A DNA stretch of 64,000 nucleotides from Pseudocercospora fijiensis CIRAD86 (GCF_000340215.1 NW_006921542.1:1268267-1332266), one strand, 5' to 3'. Shown: positions 1 through 12,869, counted from the stretch's first letter. Notes: generated by a model not told the origin, from the letters alone. Numbers and translations are program-made.

Positions 1-3000
1 GTAAGCGCCGTACCAACTATTAGCCTTATGCGGCGTAAGACTATCGACATTGTGCTAGCTATTATACGTACCTGTCTCGTATCGGATACGTATAGGACTA
101 ACTATAAGACTAAGGTTATACTAGATCTAGGAAATTCAGTTAGTGCCCTTATTAGCTATCGCCTAGCTAAGCAATTAGACCTTCGACAACTGCCTAGGAC
201 TAACCTACTAACCCTTACTTGGTTTAATAACGCTCGGCACTTGACCTACGGAGCCTACTATATCTATATAGCCCTAAGAGACGACCTCGGCAATAAGCGC
301 CTACTGAACTTTACTGCCTACGTAGTAGACATAGACAGCCTCCTATCTAAGATTATTATTAGCAACCCTGTTCTTAAGTACTATACTATAGTTATAGACT
401 TAGGCAGTCAATAGTAGCGATTTAGAATCGCTAGGAAAGAGGACATTAAACACATCGATATTAGCGAGTGCCCTAACGATATTAGGGTTCTATTTATCGG
501 TAACCTAATACCTGCCGCAGCTAATCTAATAGTCGACCTATTAGGCGATAACGATAAGCCTGTGCCCCCCGATAGCATAGACCCTAATTAGCTTGCTCGC
601 ATACTAGAGCCTATTCGAGAAACCTATATTAATGTGTTTAAATACTACTTAGCATCGACATTGCCTATGTTTAAAGAGACGGATTATAAGATTGATATTA
701 TAGCGGGCAAGGAGGTCCCTTTTAGCCCCCTCTACAACCTTAGTAAACGAGAGCTTGCTATATTACGTAAGTACCTAGAGGAAAACCTAGCTAATAGTCG
801 CATTCGGTATAGTAACAGCCCTGCTAGCGCCCCTATCCTGTTCGTACTAAAGAAGGATAGTAGCCTACGTCTATATATTAATTATCGTAGGCTCAACGCT
901 GTTACTATTAAAGACCGCTGCCTACTTCCTCTTATTAATAAGACCCTCGATCGCCTTTCTAGTACTTACTACTATACTATATTAGACATTAAGGACGCCT
1001 ATTACCGCATCCGTATCCGTAAGGGCGATGAATAGAAGACAGCCTTTCGCACTCGTTATAGGCATTTCGAGTACTTAGTTATGCTATTCGGCTTAGCTAA
1101 TGCCCCTATAACGTTCTAGTCCTATATTAATCGGGCCCTTTCGGGCCTATTAGATTACCTTTGTATAGTTTACCTAGATAACATCCTAGTTTATATACAC
1201 TCTCCTAACATTGCGGAACACTAGGCTATAGTCCGTAAGGTACTCGATCGCCTAAGGGCCTATAGCTTGTACTACAAACCCTCTAAATGCACCTTTGCTG
1301 CTAAAGAGGTGTCCTTCCTTAGCTTCCTCGTATTAACCGAGGGTATTAAGGCTAATCCTAATCGGATTAAAACTATTACTAAATAGCCTATTCCTACGTC
1401 AATTAAGGAGCTGCAGTCGTTCCTCGGTTTTGCTAACTTCTATCGCCGATTTATTAAGGGCTATTCGAGGCATGTAATACTACTAACTAAACTTACTAAA
1501 ACTAAGGCTAACCCGACTAGAGAGTTTAAATAGACTAACAAAGCGCGAGCCGCTTTTAACGGTTTAAAGCAGCGCTTTACTAAAGTCCCCTTGTTACACT
1601 ATTTCGTGCTAAATAAGCAGATCCGAATTGAGACTAACGCTTTACAGTTCGCTATATCGGCTATTATGTCCTAGCAATCAGATAGTAACTATTACTAGCA
1701 CCCGATTGCCTTCTTCTCGAGGAAGATAATCGATGCTAAGCGTCGCTACGAGACCTACGAGTAAGAGCTCTTAGCTATTATCGAGGCCTTTAAGCATTAG
1801 AGGCATTACCTCGATAGGGCCTAATATACGATACAGGTCTATACAGACTATAACAACCTCCGTAGCATTACTAAGGTTACTAGAGTTATAGGTCGATAGG
1901 CTAGATAGGCCGTCTACCTCGCTAGGTTTGATTTTAATATATTATATCGACTAGGCGTAAGCAACCCTACTAATAGCCTATCGAGGCGACCTAATTACGA
2001 TAGCGGGACTTAGTAATCTATTAATTCATTGTTTCTAACCCTATAGTATAAGATTGCTATAGCCCGTATTATTAATAAGCAAGCGTAGGATAAGCGGCTT
2101 ACCGGACTCCGCGACGGCTTAAAGTATATTAATGCTCTTGCTATATTAATAGTACGTGTTAAGGACACAGATAGGAGAAGTTATAATAACTCCCTAGTCG
2201 ACATCGCAATATACAGTAATAGCGATAGCACTAATACAGTTAATCCGGCTGCTAGTGCTATTAGATGTATATAATACGTACCTCGTTTAATAGCGAGGGT
2301 GCTATTAAATAACCTTGTAAATAGGGATAGTCAATCGTTTATAGATAAGCTGTTACGGGCTTAGTAGAGGGACGCCTTTGCTGCTAAACGTATAGACAAG
2401 CTTGTAAGTAGGCGAAAGACTCGATCTAGTAAGAGTAATTAGTCGATCGACGACAAAGGTTACTTAAGGTTTAAGGGCAGATACTATATCCCCGCTAAAC
2501 AATCGATTAGACAAGAACTTCTTAAGCGATACTATAATAGTGAGCTTGCCGGTTACTATAGCGCAGAGAGGTCGCACGAGCTACTATCGCGTATATACTA
2601 CTAGCTAAATAGTAAGCGGGATATAAAGGACTACGTAAACACGTATGCCGTATATTAACGTATTAAGGCACTAAAGCATTAGCCTTTTAGCGAGTTGTCC
2701 TCATTGCCAATCCCTTATAAGCTATTTGCAGAGCTTATAATAGACTTTATTATAGGTCTTTTCCCTACTAAACGAAGAGGAAGCAAAGACATCTTTAACG
2801 CTATCCTAGTCGTTATAGACTAGTTTACTAAGGGCGCTCGATACATCCCGGCGCGGAAAGATTAGACTGCTATTAATATAGCAGAAGCGCTATAGAACAA
2901 CATCTTCTATACCTATTAGGGGACCCCTAAGGGGATAGTCTCCGACCGGGGCTCGATATTTATATCTTACTATTAGAGTGAGATTTGCCTGCAGCTAAGA

Positions 3001-3867
3001 CTTAAGCATCGCCTGTCTATAGCATTCTATCTACAAACAGATAGTTAGACTAAAAGGCAGAATGCTACCCTATAGCAGTACCTACGTAGCTACATTAATA
3101 AGAACCCTAATAACTAGGTTAATCTCCTATAACTAGCCGAATTCGTGTACAATAATAGTGTCTACTTATCTACTAAGGTGTCGCCTTATTTCGCTATAAT
3201 AGGAAGCAACCCTACGCTACTATAAGACCCCCTATCGCTCGAGGCCGAGCGTAAGGAAAGGGAAGCGGGTCAACCTAAGACACTAGCGGCTATTAAGAGG
3301 GTTTAAAAGATGCGAGAAATTCACGCTAAGATAGCTAACAAACTAGTAAAGGCCTAGGCCTATTAGAAGGCCTACTATAACAAACACTACCTTCTAATAA
3401 CCTTTAAGCAAGGCGACCTAGTTATGCTTAGTACGAAGAACCTCCGTATCCGTAAACACCCCTCGCCTAATAGCAAAACAAGGCCTAAACTCGCACTAAG
3501 GTACATTAGCCCTTTCCGTATCCGAGAACCTAGGGGCACCTAGGCCTATTAGTTATAGCTTCTACCTTATTATACTATCTATAATACCTTCTATGTATCT
3601 TTCCTTAAGCCGTACTACCTACGCGAAGGGGATAAAGCACCTACTAAATCCGAGGACATACTAGCTAATAGTAAAGAACTATAGTCTATAGAACGTATCC
3701 TAAAGCACTAGACTAGATAAGGCAAGAAGGAGTACCTATTAAGGTAGCAAGGCTATTCGCCTAAATAGGACTCGTAGGAAGCTAAAGGTTCTTTTAAAGA
3801 TATAACTAAGTTGTTAGATAAGTATTGGACTAGTGTAAAGAACAAGAAGAAGGCTAAGGGCCTATAA
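1..3867 (+). pseudogene. Ty3/gypsy pol polyprotein with C-terminal chromodomain
   Basis: One reading frame (frame 1) can be followed from the first base to a TAA at 3865-3867, with many internal stops but no frameshift. Domains in order: retropepsin-like protease near 118-160 (ILDLGNS in place of the usual D-S/T-G); reverse transcriptase about 640-1300, with the catalytic YxDD region reading YLDN at 1171-1182; the [13 protein letters not shown] segment at about 1417-1455; RNase H about 1600-2000; integrase zinc-binding region about 2510-2650 and core about 2730-3130 (IVSDRG at about 2938); and a chromodomain at about 3680-3800 (SIERILKH, KKEYLLR, QGYSPK). Chromodomains of this class are thought to steer integration to heterochromatin. 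Truncated at the window edge and inactivated by RIP, so it encodes nothing functional today. Confidence 0.9.
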
Positions 3868-4290
3868 TGTCGCCTAGGAATAATGCTACCCCCGGGGTGC
3901 TATTAGCTAACCAATTAGAGGCCGGCAAACTAGGACAATAAGACTACACTACTATAGTAAACGCGCGCCGAGTGTTAACAAGCGCGCTATAACGCGTTAA
4001 CTATCTACTGCTCTTTTAGGAAACTACCTCTCTACTAACGCGCCCTATAAGGCCCTTCTCCTAGTATTTAGGTCCCCCTCTTATTCCCTTATTCTATCGA
4101 GGCCTCGAGGCCTAGGCAATCGGCGAGGACGGCGCGGCCGGCGCGGCTATATTAGTAACGGTATTGCGGAGTATATTATTAGTCGAAGAAGGAAATCGAA
4201 AGCAAGGTAAAGTTAGCGCTAAGACGACTAGCGCCGCTATTATTAACATTACTTGCTATTGTCGCTACGCCTATAGATACAACCTTACTT
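3868..4290 (+). repeat. possible 3' LTR of the chromovirus
   Basis: The sequence right after the polyprotein stop begins TGTCGCCTAGG, which fits an LTR start. A C-rich stretch follows near 4070-4110. The partner LTR is outside the window, so neither end can be confirmed. A 67-codon open frame at 4164-4367 has no recognisable product and is probably chance. Confidence 0.3.
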
Positions 4291-5479
4291 GCACTACGAG
4301 CCTAAGGCACCTTAATCAAACTTTAATCAAAACTTTGATTAAAACTTTAAGCCGCTTAAAGGATTGAGCGACTAATAGACTAGCTAACTAAGGGCAAAAC
4401 TATAGAGCTAAGCTAGCCGGGGTCGATCTTGCGGATAATAGGTTACTCCTCGATCTATCTAACCCTTTAAGCGAGGCGAACCTCTACTACTACACTTATA
4501 ATAGCCTTTACCTATAGAAACTAGACGAGCTGTGTTTTTTGAAAAGATAAGATAAGATTGACACTTAAAGGCTACCAAACCTAGCTAATTAGGGCTAGCG
4601 AAACTACGAACAACAAGAATAATAACCCTTAGAAGCGAACAAACCCTCGGAAGCGGACATTGCTAGGTCTTTTAAGAGTAGACGCAAAGAACTTAGTACG
4701 ACATCACTTAGAGCGGAGGCAGGGCTGCAATACCTCGTACGTCTACCTATTATAGTAGGGAAGACGCGCTCGTATTGTGATTAGTCGAAGGCCCTTAATT
4801 CTTATAGATATATATTACTTCATAGTTTATTATATATAGGGATAGCGCAGTTAGAAGTTAGACATTGTGTTAGAAGGTAAGGTTTAATATAGTTATATAA
4901 TTAGGTGGTTAAGTGTTCAATTTAGCGCGGGCTAAGCAGCTTATTAGACTTGCTAAGTTAGCGGCAATAAAGGTCGTAGAACATAGACAGGCTACGAGGG
5001 CGCGGCCTTTAGAAGGGAAGCGTGTATTAGAGCCAAAGAGGTTACACGTAATTGGTATATAATCAGGCCGAGTAAAGCTAGGGTCTTAGTGCCTTAGGTA
5101 GGGCTTAGCGCTTAGCGTTAGGCCAACTCTCCTACCTTCCTCCCTCTCCTCCTAGATCCTTATCGAATACTACCTATACCTACTACTACCCTATCTACCT
5201 ACTAACATACCCTTCTTACAATATTAGCTACTAAAGATCGGCGAGCTTTATTATAGATAAGTAGTAAACCGATATAATTGCTTACTATTCGAATAAAGGA
5301 CTTACTAGCTACTTATATACCCTAGTACTGAGAATTACAAGCTCTTACTAAGCCGTATATAAATAATCTTTTAGCTTTCTTCTCCTTCTCTTACTTCTAA
5401 ATCTAACTAGCCTCGTATATTCTCGAGTATTCTAATACTCCCTCTACTTAGCTATTTAGTCGTAAACTAAATCGTTAAG
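4291..5479. other. non-coding spacer between two retroelements
   Basis: No gene is recognised. It holds a perfect hairpin at 4322-4343 (10-bp arms TTTAATCAAA/TTTGATTAAA, 2-base loop). The right part, roughly 5100-5480, probably contains the 3' LTR of the minus-strand copia element, but no boundaries can be seen. Confidence 0.4.
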
Positions 5480-8400
5480 TCCTAATCCTTCTTAATCGTT
5501 CTTGTCTCTAAGAGTCTTTTACGTTTTCTTCGAGCTTCCCCTTTATTAGGGATTTAGTAAGGAAGTCTATAAGTTAATCTTTTATTAAAGTATACTTTAT
5601 ATCGACTAGCTTATCCTCGACTAGTTCCTATACGTAGTATACCGCTACGTCGATATATTTCGTTCTAGAATGAAATTCCGGATTTCGTACTAAAGCGATA
5701 GCCGCCTTATTATTACCGTAGATAGTTATAGGTTCTTTATAGTCCTCTACGGTCTTCCGTAAGGTATCTAACTTACTCGAGGAGTTTCCGGATCTAAATA
5801 GCTTCTTTTACGGCGTAAGATAGCGCTAAGTATTCGGCTTCTATAGTACTAGTTTTTACGGACCTTTATAGGTTATTAGACTAAGATATAGGTCCGCTAG
5901 CTAATAGGGATATATATCCTATCGTTAACTTCCTAGTCGAGTCCGCGGCGTAGTCCGAATCGATATAGATAACCGGTAGACGAGTAACTAAAGTACTTAT
6001 ATCGTTTTCGTTCTTCGAGATAGGACTATACTTTATATAGTAGTCCTAAGTCTTTCCTAGGTATCTAAGGCTATAGATACTACTATTATAATATCTCCTA
6101 GCCGGACTTACCGAGAATTAGCTCACTCGTTACGTTAGAAAAGATATGTCTAGCCTAGTAGCTCGTAAGGTCTAATTTAGTTTCCTAATAGGTTAAGATA
6201 TAGAAGGTATAATAAAGAATTTAAAAGCTAGGGATTATATTTTTGTTACTAATAAACCGGCGTAGTATATATTCTATAGATATATAGGGCTAGAATAGCT
6301 ACTATTAGCTAGTAACCGGCCCTATACCTATAGATGGCTTTAGAACTAGTCCTTTATTAACGACTTTATTCTAATAAATACTAGGGATATATAGTTAGTA
6401 GTACGGTCGAATATAGGTCCTTTAGGGTAAGTAGGGGTATCTAACTAGACACGTCTTATAATACGCGCTTAAAACAAACAGTAATATATTATTCTTTGCC
6501 TTAGCGTTCTTAGCTAAGGCTATTTTCAGAAACGAAATTAGGACGTAGTATTACGTTATATAAATCGATTACAACTATTTAGTACGTAGTACGGCGGTAC
6601 CGCTCTAGATCCTTCTAGTGTCGCTAGTCTAGTATCTATAGATATAGTAATTTCCGCGTAATCGCTAGTATCGCCGATTAGTATTTCCGGACGTCTACTA
6701 CCTCCTCCTCCTTTATAGTAGATAGTAGATTCGTATATTCCTTCGCTAGAGTCGATACTTAGAAGGTTTCGTCTAGATCGAAGTCCTCTTCTCTAAACGT
6801 AATTTTAATATAGTAGCCCTAATCTAGTAGTATAGATACGTCGGCTTTACTCTCGATTCGTACGCCTAGTATAAACTTAGCGGGACCTAGACTCTTTATT
6901 TTAAACCTCCCTATAAGCCCGTCCTTTAGCGGTTTAAGCTCCGCTTCTATCTTTGCTAGTATAGTAGTATCCTCGACGTATACCGCGACAATTAGCGTAT
7001 AGTCGCTATTAACGAAGACCGATTAATCCGCGGATATAGCGTAGAGGTCGATTCTTCGAAGAAAGCCGTAATTGTCTTATTATAAACTCGTCCGGATTGT
7101 CTTAGTCCCGGTACTCCCTTTAGGAGTTTAAGTACCTTATTAGTTCCGGGAACGTCTAGGCCTCCGGAATAGCTAGATAGACTTCCTCCGTTAGTTCTCT
7201 AAGTAGGTAGGTACTTACTACGTCTATTTAGAATATAGTAAGTCCTTTACTAGCGGTAATAGCTAGGAGAAGGCGTAGGCTTTCGAGACGTATTACTAGA
7301 AAGACCGTCTTAACGTAATCGATTCCGTAGCGTTACGTAAAGCTATTTCTTACTAATCTCGCCTAAAACTTCCTAATTTGTCCGTTTAGTAGTATTTTTA
7401 CTTTTAACCCTTATTTTAGAACAATAACGTTTGTTTGCCCTTTTCTATCTTTTAGCTTAGGATAGTCGACAATCCTATAGGTATTATTAGCTATTAAGGA
7501 TGCGATATATTCTTTAATAGCGTCTTTCTACTATCGGGAGTAAGGGCCGTTAATAGCTTCCGTATAGGTCTTAGGGATAGGTATTTCGAAGGCCTTTTAA
7601 TAGTCGACTTTTAGAGCTAATAGCCCTATCTCGTCCCTTAGTCTTTTCGGTATCTTAGGGACCCTCGTATTCCTTCTTAGTCCTCCTTCGTTCCGAGGAT
7701 TAGTAGACGGTTCTCGAGTTATTCTTTTGTCCCTAATTTAAATCCTCTTCTTTTTACGGTTCTAGAGTATTATCTTCGGCTTCGTAATTATCTCCCTCTA
7801 TTTCCTTAGATTCTCCTTTATCTAAGAAATTAATATCGTCGTCGTCGTTATCTATAATAGGCCGTAGAGTAGGTAGCTCTTCTCCGGATAGCGGGCTATA
7901 TCCCTTAGTCGGTTCGTCGAATTTAACGCTAGTATAGATCCTAATAGCGTTTCCCTTAGGATTATAGATCCTATACTCTTTCGTAGACTTCGTATATCTA
8001 ACGAAGGTTTCCGGAAAAACCGTCTTTTCTAGCTTATCTTTCCTTTTCTCTTTAGGAATAAACGGATAGGCTAGGTAGCCGAATACCCGTAAGTGTTCTC
8101 CGCTAGGCTTTCCTCTATTATAGAGCTCCTCGGGAGTTCTTTCTCTTCTTTTAATAGATAGTTAATTATATAAATAGGTAACCGTATAGGCCGCTTCGCC
8201 CTAAAATCGTTTAGGTAATCCGGATCTTTCTAAAGCCGCCCGTACTATAGTTATGATAGTACGGTTTTATCTCTCTACTACTCCGTTCTATTCTAAAGTA
8301 TAGGGCGTCGTTATTTCGATTCGTAGTCCCGGATAGGCCTTAAGAGCTTTAATAAGCTCCGGAGGGTTATCGATTCTTATAGCCTTTAGTTTCCTTCTAG

Positions 8401-8496
8401 TTTAAGTTAAGCCTCGTCTTTCTAAGCTTTAAAGGCTTTATATACGTTGCTTATATAGCGAGTAAGACAGATATCTAGCTATCTCGAAGCGTCGTC
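5480..8496 (-). pseudogene. Ty1/copia pol polyprotein, 5' part cut off by a hAT insertion
   Basis: Read on the minus strand, this is a copia-type polyprotein. It starts inside the integrase core at 8496 (DNPPELIKAL, then the ETTPYTPEQNG-type segment near 8290-8330 and RVFGYLAYPF near 8080). Reverse transcriptase spans about 7500-6700 (ANNTYRIVDYPKLK, VFLVIRLESLR, LLKGVPGLRQSGRV). RNase H is near 5970-5800 (YIDSDYAADSTRK, then GYISLLASGPIS). The C-terminal end is near 5580-5480 (DFLTKSL). Stops sit at former Trp/Gln codons. A one-base frameshift is visible near 7170. Gag and the integrase N-terminus are missing because hAT copy C begins at 8497, and they do not reappear later in the window. 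Confidence 0.88.
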
Positions 8497-8656
8497 TAGA
8501 CCCTATAGTAGTTTCGTTTATAAACTATAAAACGTTTATAGTTTAGTTTCTTAGCGGTAAACTAGCTCCCTAGTTCCGGCCTAAGTCTTTTAGACTATAT
8601 AGATTCCTAATTAGAACTAGAGACTATATTAGCTTTACTATAAGGATACTCTTATT
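8497..8656 (+). repeat. left terminal fragment of hAT copy C
   Basis: It matches the first 160 bases of copy B (36227 onward): the TIR, the region of GTTTAGTTTCTTAGCGG, and the AACTAGAGAC segment. It is more degraded than A or B. The match breaks off at the copy A insertion and resumes at 18252. Confidence 0.85.
8649..8656. repeat. 8-bp target site duplication, left of copy A
   Basis: CTCTTATT here matches 18252-18259 directly across copy A, identifying a true transposition event. Confidence 0.85.
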
Positions 8657-9088
8657 TAGACCCCGTAGTAGTTCGGGTTAGTTTGGTTTGGTTTGCTAAG
8701 CCGAAACTCTGGTTTAGTTTAGGTTAGTTTGCTAAGCAACCATATAAGTAGCTGGTTCGAACTATATAATTTATCGGTTTTTAAGAAGTGTACGAATGTA
8801 TACGTAGCTTCAAGCAAGCCCTTTGTAAGACTTAGCAGTGTGGCCGGCAGCGTAGCCGGCATTTTTAGTCCTTAGTACTTATAGAATTTTCGAATCCTAC
8901 TTAGGCTACGTAGTTGTATAAAGGTACTTATATAACCTCAAATCTGTAGATAATTAGCTAAGGGCACTAACCAATCAAAAGCATATATACATATATACAA
9001 GGCATTATAGTTTAGTTCGGAAACTACACTCCTTAGGTATGAATTTTATCCTTTCGTTTACGGTTCAATTCCCTAACTGCTTAGCAGA
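8657..9088. other. terminal non-coding region of hAT copy A
   Basis: It contains the TIR, degenerate GGTTTGGTTTG/AAACC-type short repeats out to about 8760, and two GCCGGC units near 8840-8856. The reverse complement is found at 45808-46237 in copy B. No gene seen. Confidence 0.7.
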
Positions 9089-9628
9089 ATGTCTTTATCT
9101 AGATCTAGGCAGAACTTATCGATTTCCCTAGAAGTCCTCCTCCTTAAGAAGTTTATATACTTTCCTACCGAACTATTCGACAACATTAAGTACTAGGATA
9201 GCTCCTCCCTCGGTATCGGTACAGTATATAAAAGAGCTATAAGGCAGCTCTATAGAACGTTCTACTAGTTACTCGCTATACTAAGGCCGAATGCTAGTTC
9301 GTTCCTTAGAACTCTTAGTTATTTAAGAGATATAAAGGGTAGGGCAGGTAGTAACTTCGTATTATATAAGGAGGTAGAGGCTGCTATAGAAGAGGCCTTT
9401 AACCTATAGAAGATAGTAAAAGATATAGAGGCAGCTATAGGTCTAGGTACCTAGTTGAATTTTCAGTAGGTAGAGTATAAGGATATTTAGAGGGAGTATT
9501 AGGTAGAGTTACGAAGGCAGGTATATAATATACTCTAGAAAACAGGGATAGTGCCTATAACTATAACTATTAGGCTCTTTAACCTTCCTTATTTTTCCCT
9601 GTTTTCTTTTTATAAAAATCTAAACTAA
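9089..9628 (+). pseudogene. unrecognised ~179-codon hAT cargo gene, copy A
   Basis: A frame beginning with an intact ATG at 9089 and ending at TAA 9626-9628, interrupted only by TAG/TAA at likely Gln/Trp codons. It points into the element from the right TIR, opposite to the transposase. The predicted product starts MSLSRSRQNLSIS and has a Leu-rich N-terminal half and a charged, probably helical C-terminal half (EVEAAIEEAF, KDIEAAIG). The same gene is at 45270-45807 in copy B, where the ATG is mutated to ATA. No family is recognised. It could be a small DNA-binding or regulatory protein, but nothing in the sequence shows this. Confidence 0.5.
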
Positions 9629-9952
9629 TACAAATCAACCGGAATGTCTATCTTCTTTTAGTTCTTTAAAAAACCTAGCAGCGTAGCTAGTAGCGTAGCC
9701 GGCAGCGTAGCCGGCAGCGTAGCCGGCCTTTTTACTCCTTAGTACTAACGGGATTTTGGGAGACTTCTATTCCGTACGGCTAATAAAGTATACTGTACTA
9801 TATATATATACTTAGAGAGTATTTAGAGCGCGGTATATAGCGCCGTATAATAGCGGCTTATTTCGCATACAGAAAAGCTTATAGATAATACTACGAACAT
9901 CCTTTCTACTAGAATATCTATCCTACCTAGTACCGTCTCGAATATAGACATT

Positions 9953-10598
9953 CTAGCCTTTTAGAATCTAATCGAGTGCTTTGAAATCCTTATCTATAAT
10001 CGTTATACGCTTCGCGTAGATAGCTATAAGGTTGACCGCTAAAATAGTATTAGTATAGTCCGAAAAGAGGTAGAAGAGAAACATACATTCGAAGATACGA
10101 ACTAGGTAGGCTTCTATAGCCTTTTAAAGGGCGCCTATCGCGGAGGCTTAGAAGCAAAGGTCCGTTCTATAATCCTAGGCAATTTCGCGAACAAGTCGTT
10201 AGAAAGGAGTTTTGCGGATTAGGAGCTAAGAACTCTTCTAATACTGCCGAATCTTACGGAGGGCTACGGCTAAAGAAGGATTAGTAAAAAGATAGTAAGA
10301 ATACCGGCTACGCTACCGGCTACGCTGCCGGCTACGCTACCGGCTATAAATAGGACTTACTTCCTAGGCGCTATCGACGCTTCGCACGATTGCTACTAGT
10401 AGTAGAAGCGCTAGTTGTCGTCTTGCGTAGAGCCTTATCCGCCGTTGTCTTACGCGGAGCCTTGCTCGCGACGCCCTTTCTAGTACCGGAGCTAGCGGTA
10501 GTAGTAGCAGCCCTCTTACGTTAATATACTATACTCGTTCTACTATTTCCGGTCTTATTACGACCTGTAGAAGTACTAGGTCCCTTCTTACGAGGCGT
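9953..10598 (-). pseudogene. histone H3-like gene 2, hAT cargo, copy A
   Basis: Three exons on the minus strand: about 10598-10361, 10269-10087 and 10038-9953. The first intron (10360-10270) starts GTAAGT and carries GCCGGC-type repeats. The second (10086-10039) is 48 nt. Exon 1 encodes a Lys/Arg/Ser/Thr-rich tail with SKAPRKTT-like segments. Exons 2 and 3 encode the histone fold, with motifs TVALRKIR, LLIRKAPF, RLVREIA, DLRF, EAYLV and, after the second intron, AKRITI. The order and spacing are those of histone H3. The tail is longer than in canonical H3 and the start codon is not clear. It is broken by RIP stops. Full description under copy B (44268-44937), which matches it nearly base for base. 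Confidence 0.85.
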
Positions 10599-11159
10599 CG
10601 TAACTTAGTTAAGTAGACTCGCTATTATAAAAGTCGTCGAATTAAGGAAAAAAGTGCGTTGCGAAGGTATACGAAGGCGCGCGCGGAGCGAGGGTATTAC
10701 GGAGGTAGTAGATATAGAGCGTAGAGGTATAGGTATCGATACGAAGGTTGAATATAGCGGTAGTATCGCGGTGTCGCTAGGCAATAGAGTAAGCTTCGCG
10801 CAAGCCTATATTATAGTAACGTTAGAGTAAGGAAAGAAGGCAGGTACGGCTAAAAAAGGTAGGCACGGCTAAAAAAGGCAGGTACGGGAGACTTTGAAAT
10901 ATAGCCGGTATATATAGCCGGTATAGTAATAGGCGAAAGCCTCCTTTTAATAAATAGCCGGCGTAATAATAGTATCCTACTATAGTATAGATATTCTTTA
11001 GTAATGCCTTTACTAGCTATAGTAATCTTATAAGTAATCTAGGCCTATTGCTAGTAAATATAAGAAATATTAGGTAGGCTATACTAAACAAGCTAGTCAT
11101 TTAGTAGGAAAAGGCCTACTACCGTCTCTATATGCCGGCTACGAGTGCCGGCTATCGCT

Positions 11160-11830
11160 CTAAATTCAACTCCGCCCTATCTCGGAGGCTAAGGTACCGA
11201 GCGGAAACCCTATAGCTTATATTTACTCGGTTGTCGCGGAGCGCTTATAGGTAAGGTATTAGAAAAGAGTATAAAAAGTACGAGAAGAGTATCCTAGGAT
11301 ATAGGTCGTAAATAAATAAGAGTAGTACGCCTAGTTATTTATATAGTACGTTACTCTATACGACTAAGAGCCTATATTATCTTATACTTCGCTTATAAGA
11401 CCTCGACTCTACTAGTATACTATCGATCTCTTCCTCGGTCGCTAATACGCTATCTTAATTCTTCTTCGAGTTGCCGGACTTAGTGCGTATCTATAGCTAT
11501 ACAATAGCGCTACGTATTATAGAGAATTTCTCGTTAAAGTTTCTCTCTCGTAGGCTTACTATCTGCCTCGTAGTATAGAGGATCAAAGTGCTAATACTAA
11601 AGAATCTCCTTATAGTTAGGATGCTAGGGCTCCTTAGGACCTTTATATTTTAGGTCTAAATAGAGACGTATTATAAACGTTCTATCGCCCTTTCGCTTAC
11701 TACCCGCTAGGTCGCGATATACGAAGAAACTAATCTAAATGTAGCTCGTCTCTATAATAGCCGGGTAAATATAGAGCGCTAGGTTTCTACTTCGTACCTT
11801 AGATTTAGGGACGGCGCGGAGATAAAATCA
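11160..11830 (-). pseudogene. unrecognised hAT cargo gene between the two histone genes, copy A
   Basis: Minus-strand frame whose product contains VPKSKVRSRNLALYIYP, DSKRKGDRTFIIRLYL and a Glu/Arg-rich stretch QLEEELRQRISD. No domain is recognised. Copy A has a single version of the last ~360 bases, while copy B has them twice. It lies between histone genes 1 and 2 and is broken by RIP stops. Confidence 0.4.
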
Positions 11831-11893
11831 GAAATGTAGCCGGTATCTATAGCCGGCAAAAGGATGCGAAAATAGGCCTCCTCCTAGGTTAAT

Positions 11894-12511
11894 CTAACGA
11901 CTAAATACAATTTCTAACTAATCCGCTATAAACCGACGCCGAATTTTAGCTAGAAGCTATATATCTTTATTTTAAAGAGTAACCCGCTTCGTATAGATAG
12001 TAAGGAGGTTTAAAAGCTTAAGCTCGGTTACGAGAAATGCCTCCGTAGCTTCCTAAAGAGTACTAATCGCCTTAGCCGTAAATCGCATACTAGACCGAAA
12101 ATCTAATGTAATTTCTCGGACGAGTCGCTAGAAGGGAGTCTTAGGGATTAAAAGCTCGGTCCCTCTTTTATTTTAGAAAAGCCGGATCTAGCGAAGGGCA
12201 ATAGTACCTAGTTTGAAGCGCCGCTTCTTTGTCGTCGAGTCCTGCCTTATTCCCTTTCTTTTAATAGAAAGATAACTTTTCTTCGCGATAGTCTTCGTCC
12301 GCCTACTCTTTTTAGCCTTCTCCTATCTACCTATAGCCTTCTTGTTTTTCGGTACTGTTTTCTAAGGAACCCCCTTCCTTCGTATATACTACGGAGAGCC
12401 TTACTCTTCCGATATCTCGTTCTCGCTACGGTCTCCCTATACTTAGCTTGCTTTACCCTTACCCTTTAGCCTCTAAAGATATTTATCTGCGCGTTTAGGC
12501 GACGAGGGCAT
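11894..12511 (-). pseudogene. histone H3-like gene 1, hAT cargo, copy A (ATG intact)
   Basis: A single-exon frame of 205 codons plus stop. The ATG at 12511 is preserved here (product begins MPSSPKRADKYL) but reads ATA in copies B and C, so this copy fixes the start. About 95 residues of basic tail precede a histone H3 fold with TITLR, ELLIPKTPF, RLVREI, DFRSSMRF, EAFLV, TKRVTL and KDI in the H3 order. It is interrupted by TAG/TAA at former Gln codons. Differences from standard H3 are the long tail, a two-residue insertion before ELLI and a C-terminal extension after KIRR. It lies directly downstream of the transposase, on the same strand. Confidence 0.88.
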
Positions 12512-12869
12512 ATCGGTAGGACCTAGAAATTAATAAGTATATAATCGTAAGGAGATATTAATGCTTCTTACCTTCTAGAACAAATAGTCTTCTATTAAAC
12601 CGCCTTATTAGGTTATCGTTAGATTCGAATAAAGGATAGTAGCTTAAGGAAGGGGAGGCAGCCGGCTTAGGAAGGCCCGAAGAGCCGAATCCTTAAGGTA
12701 TGTTTGTCTTTAAGAATATAGGGAAAGGGAAGAAGGAGAGGAAGAGCGAATAGAGAATTAGAAATAGTCCGTAGGTAAGCGGGGTCGGTTGCTATAGCAA
12801 CTAGTCTGTTTAGGTCCTAGGAATTCGAAACACATTTCGGATATATGCCGGCTATATACGCCGGCTATA

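Larger units (their letters stand above)
1..4290 (+). mobile_element. Ty3/gypsy chromovirus remnant, 5' end outside window
   Basis: A degenerate LTR retrotransposon of the chromodomain-bearing Ty3/gypsy lineage. The domain order protease, reverse transcriptase, RNase H, integrase, chromodomain is readable in one frame. The 5' LTR and gag lie before the window. The 3' LTR is only a guess, starting just after the polyprotein stop at 3867. Nonsense codons are TAG/TAA at former Trp/Gln positions, as expected from RIP. Confidence 0.85.
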
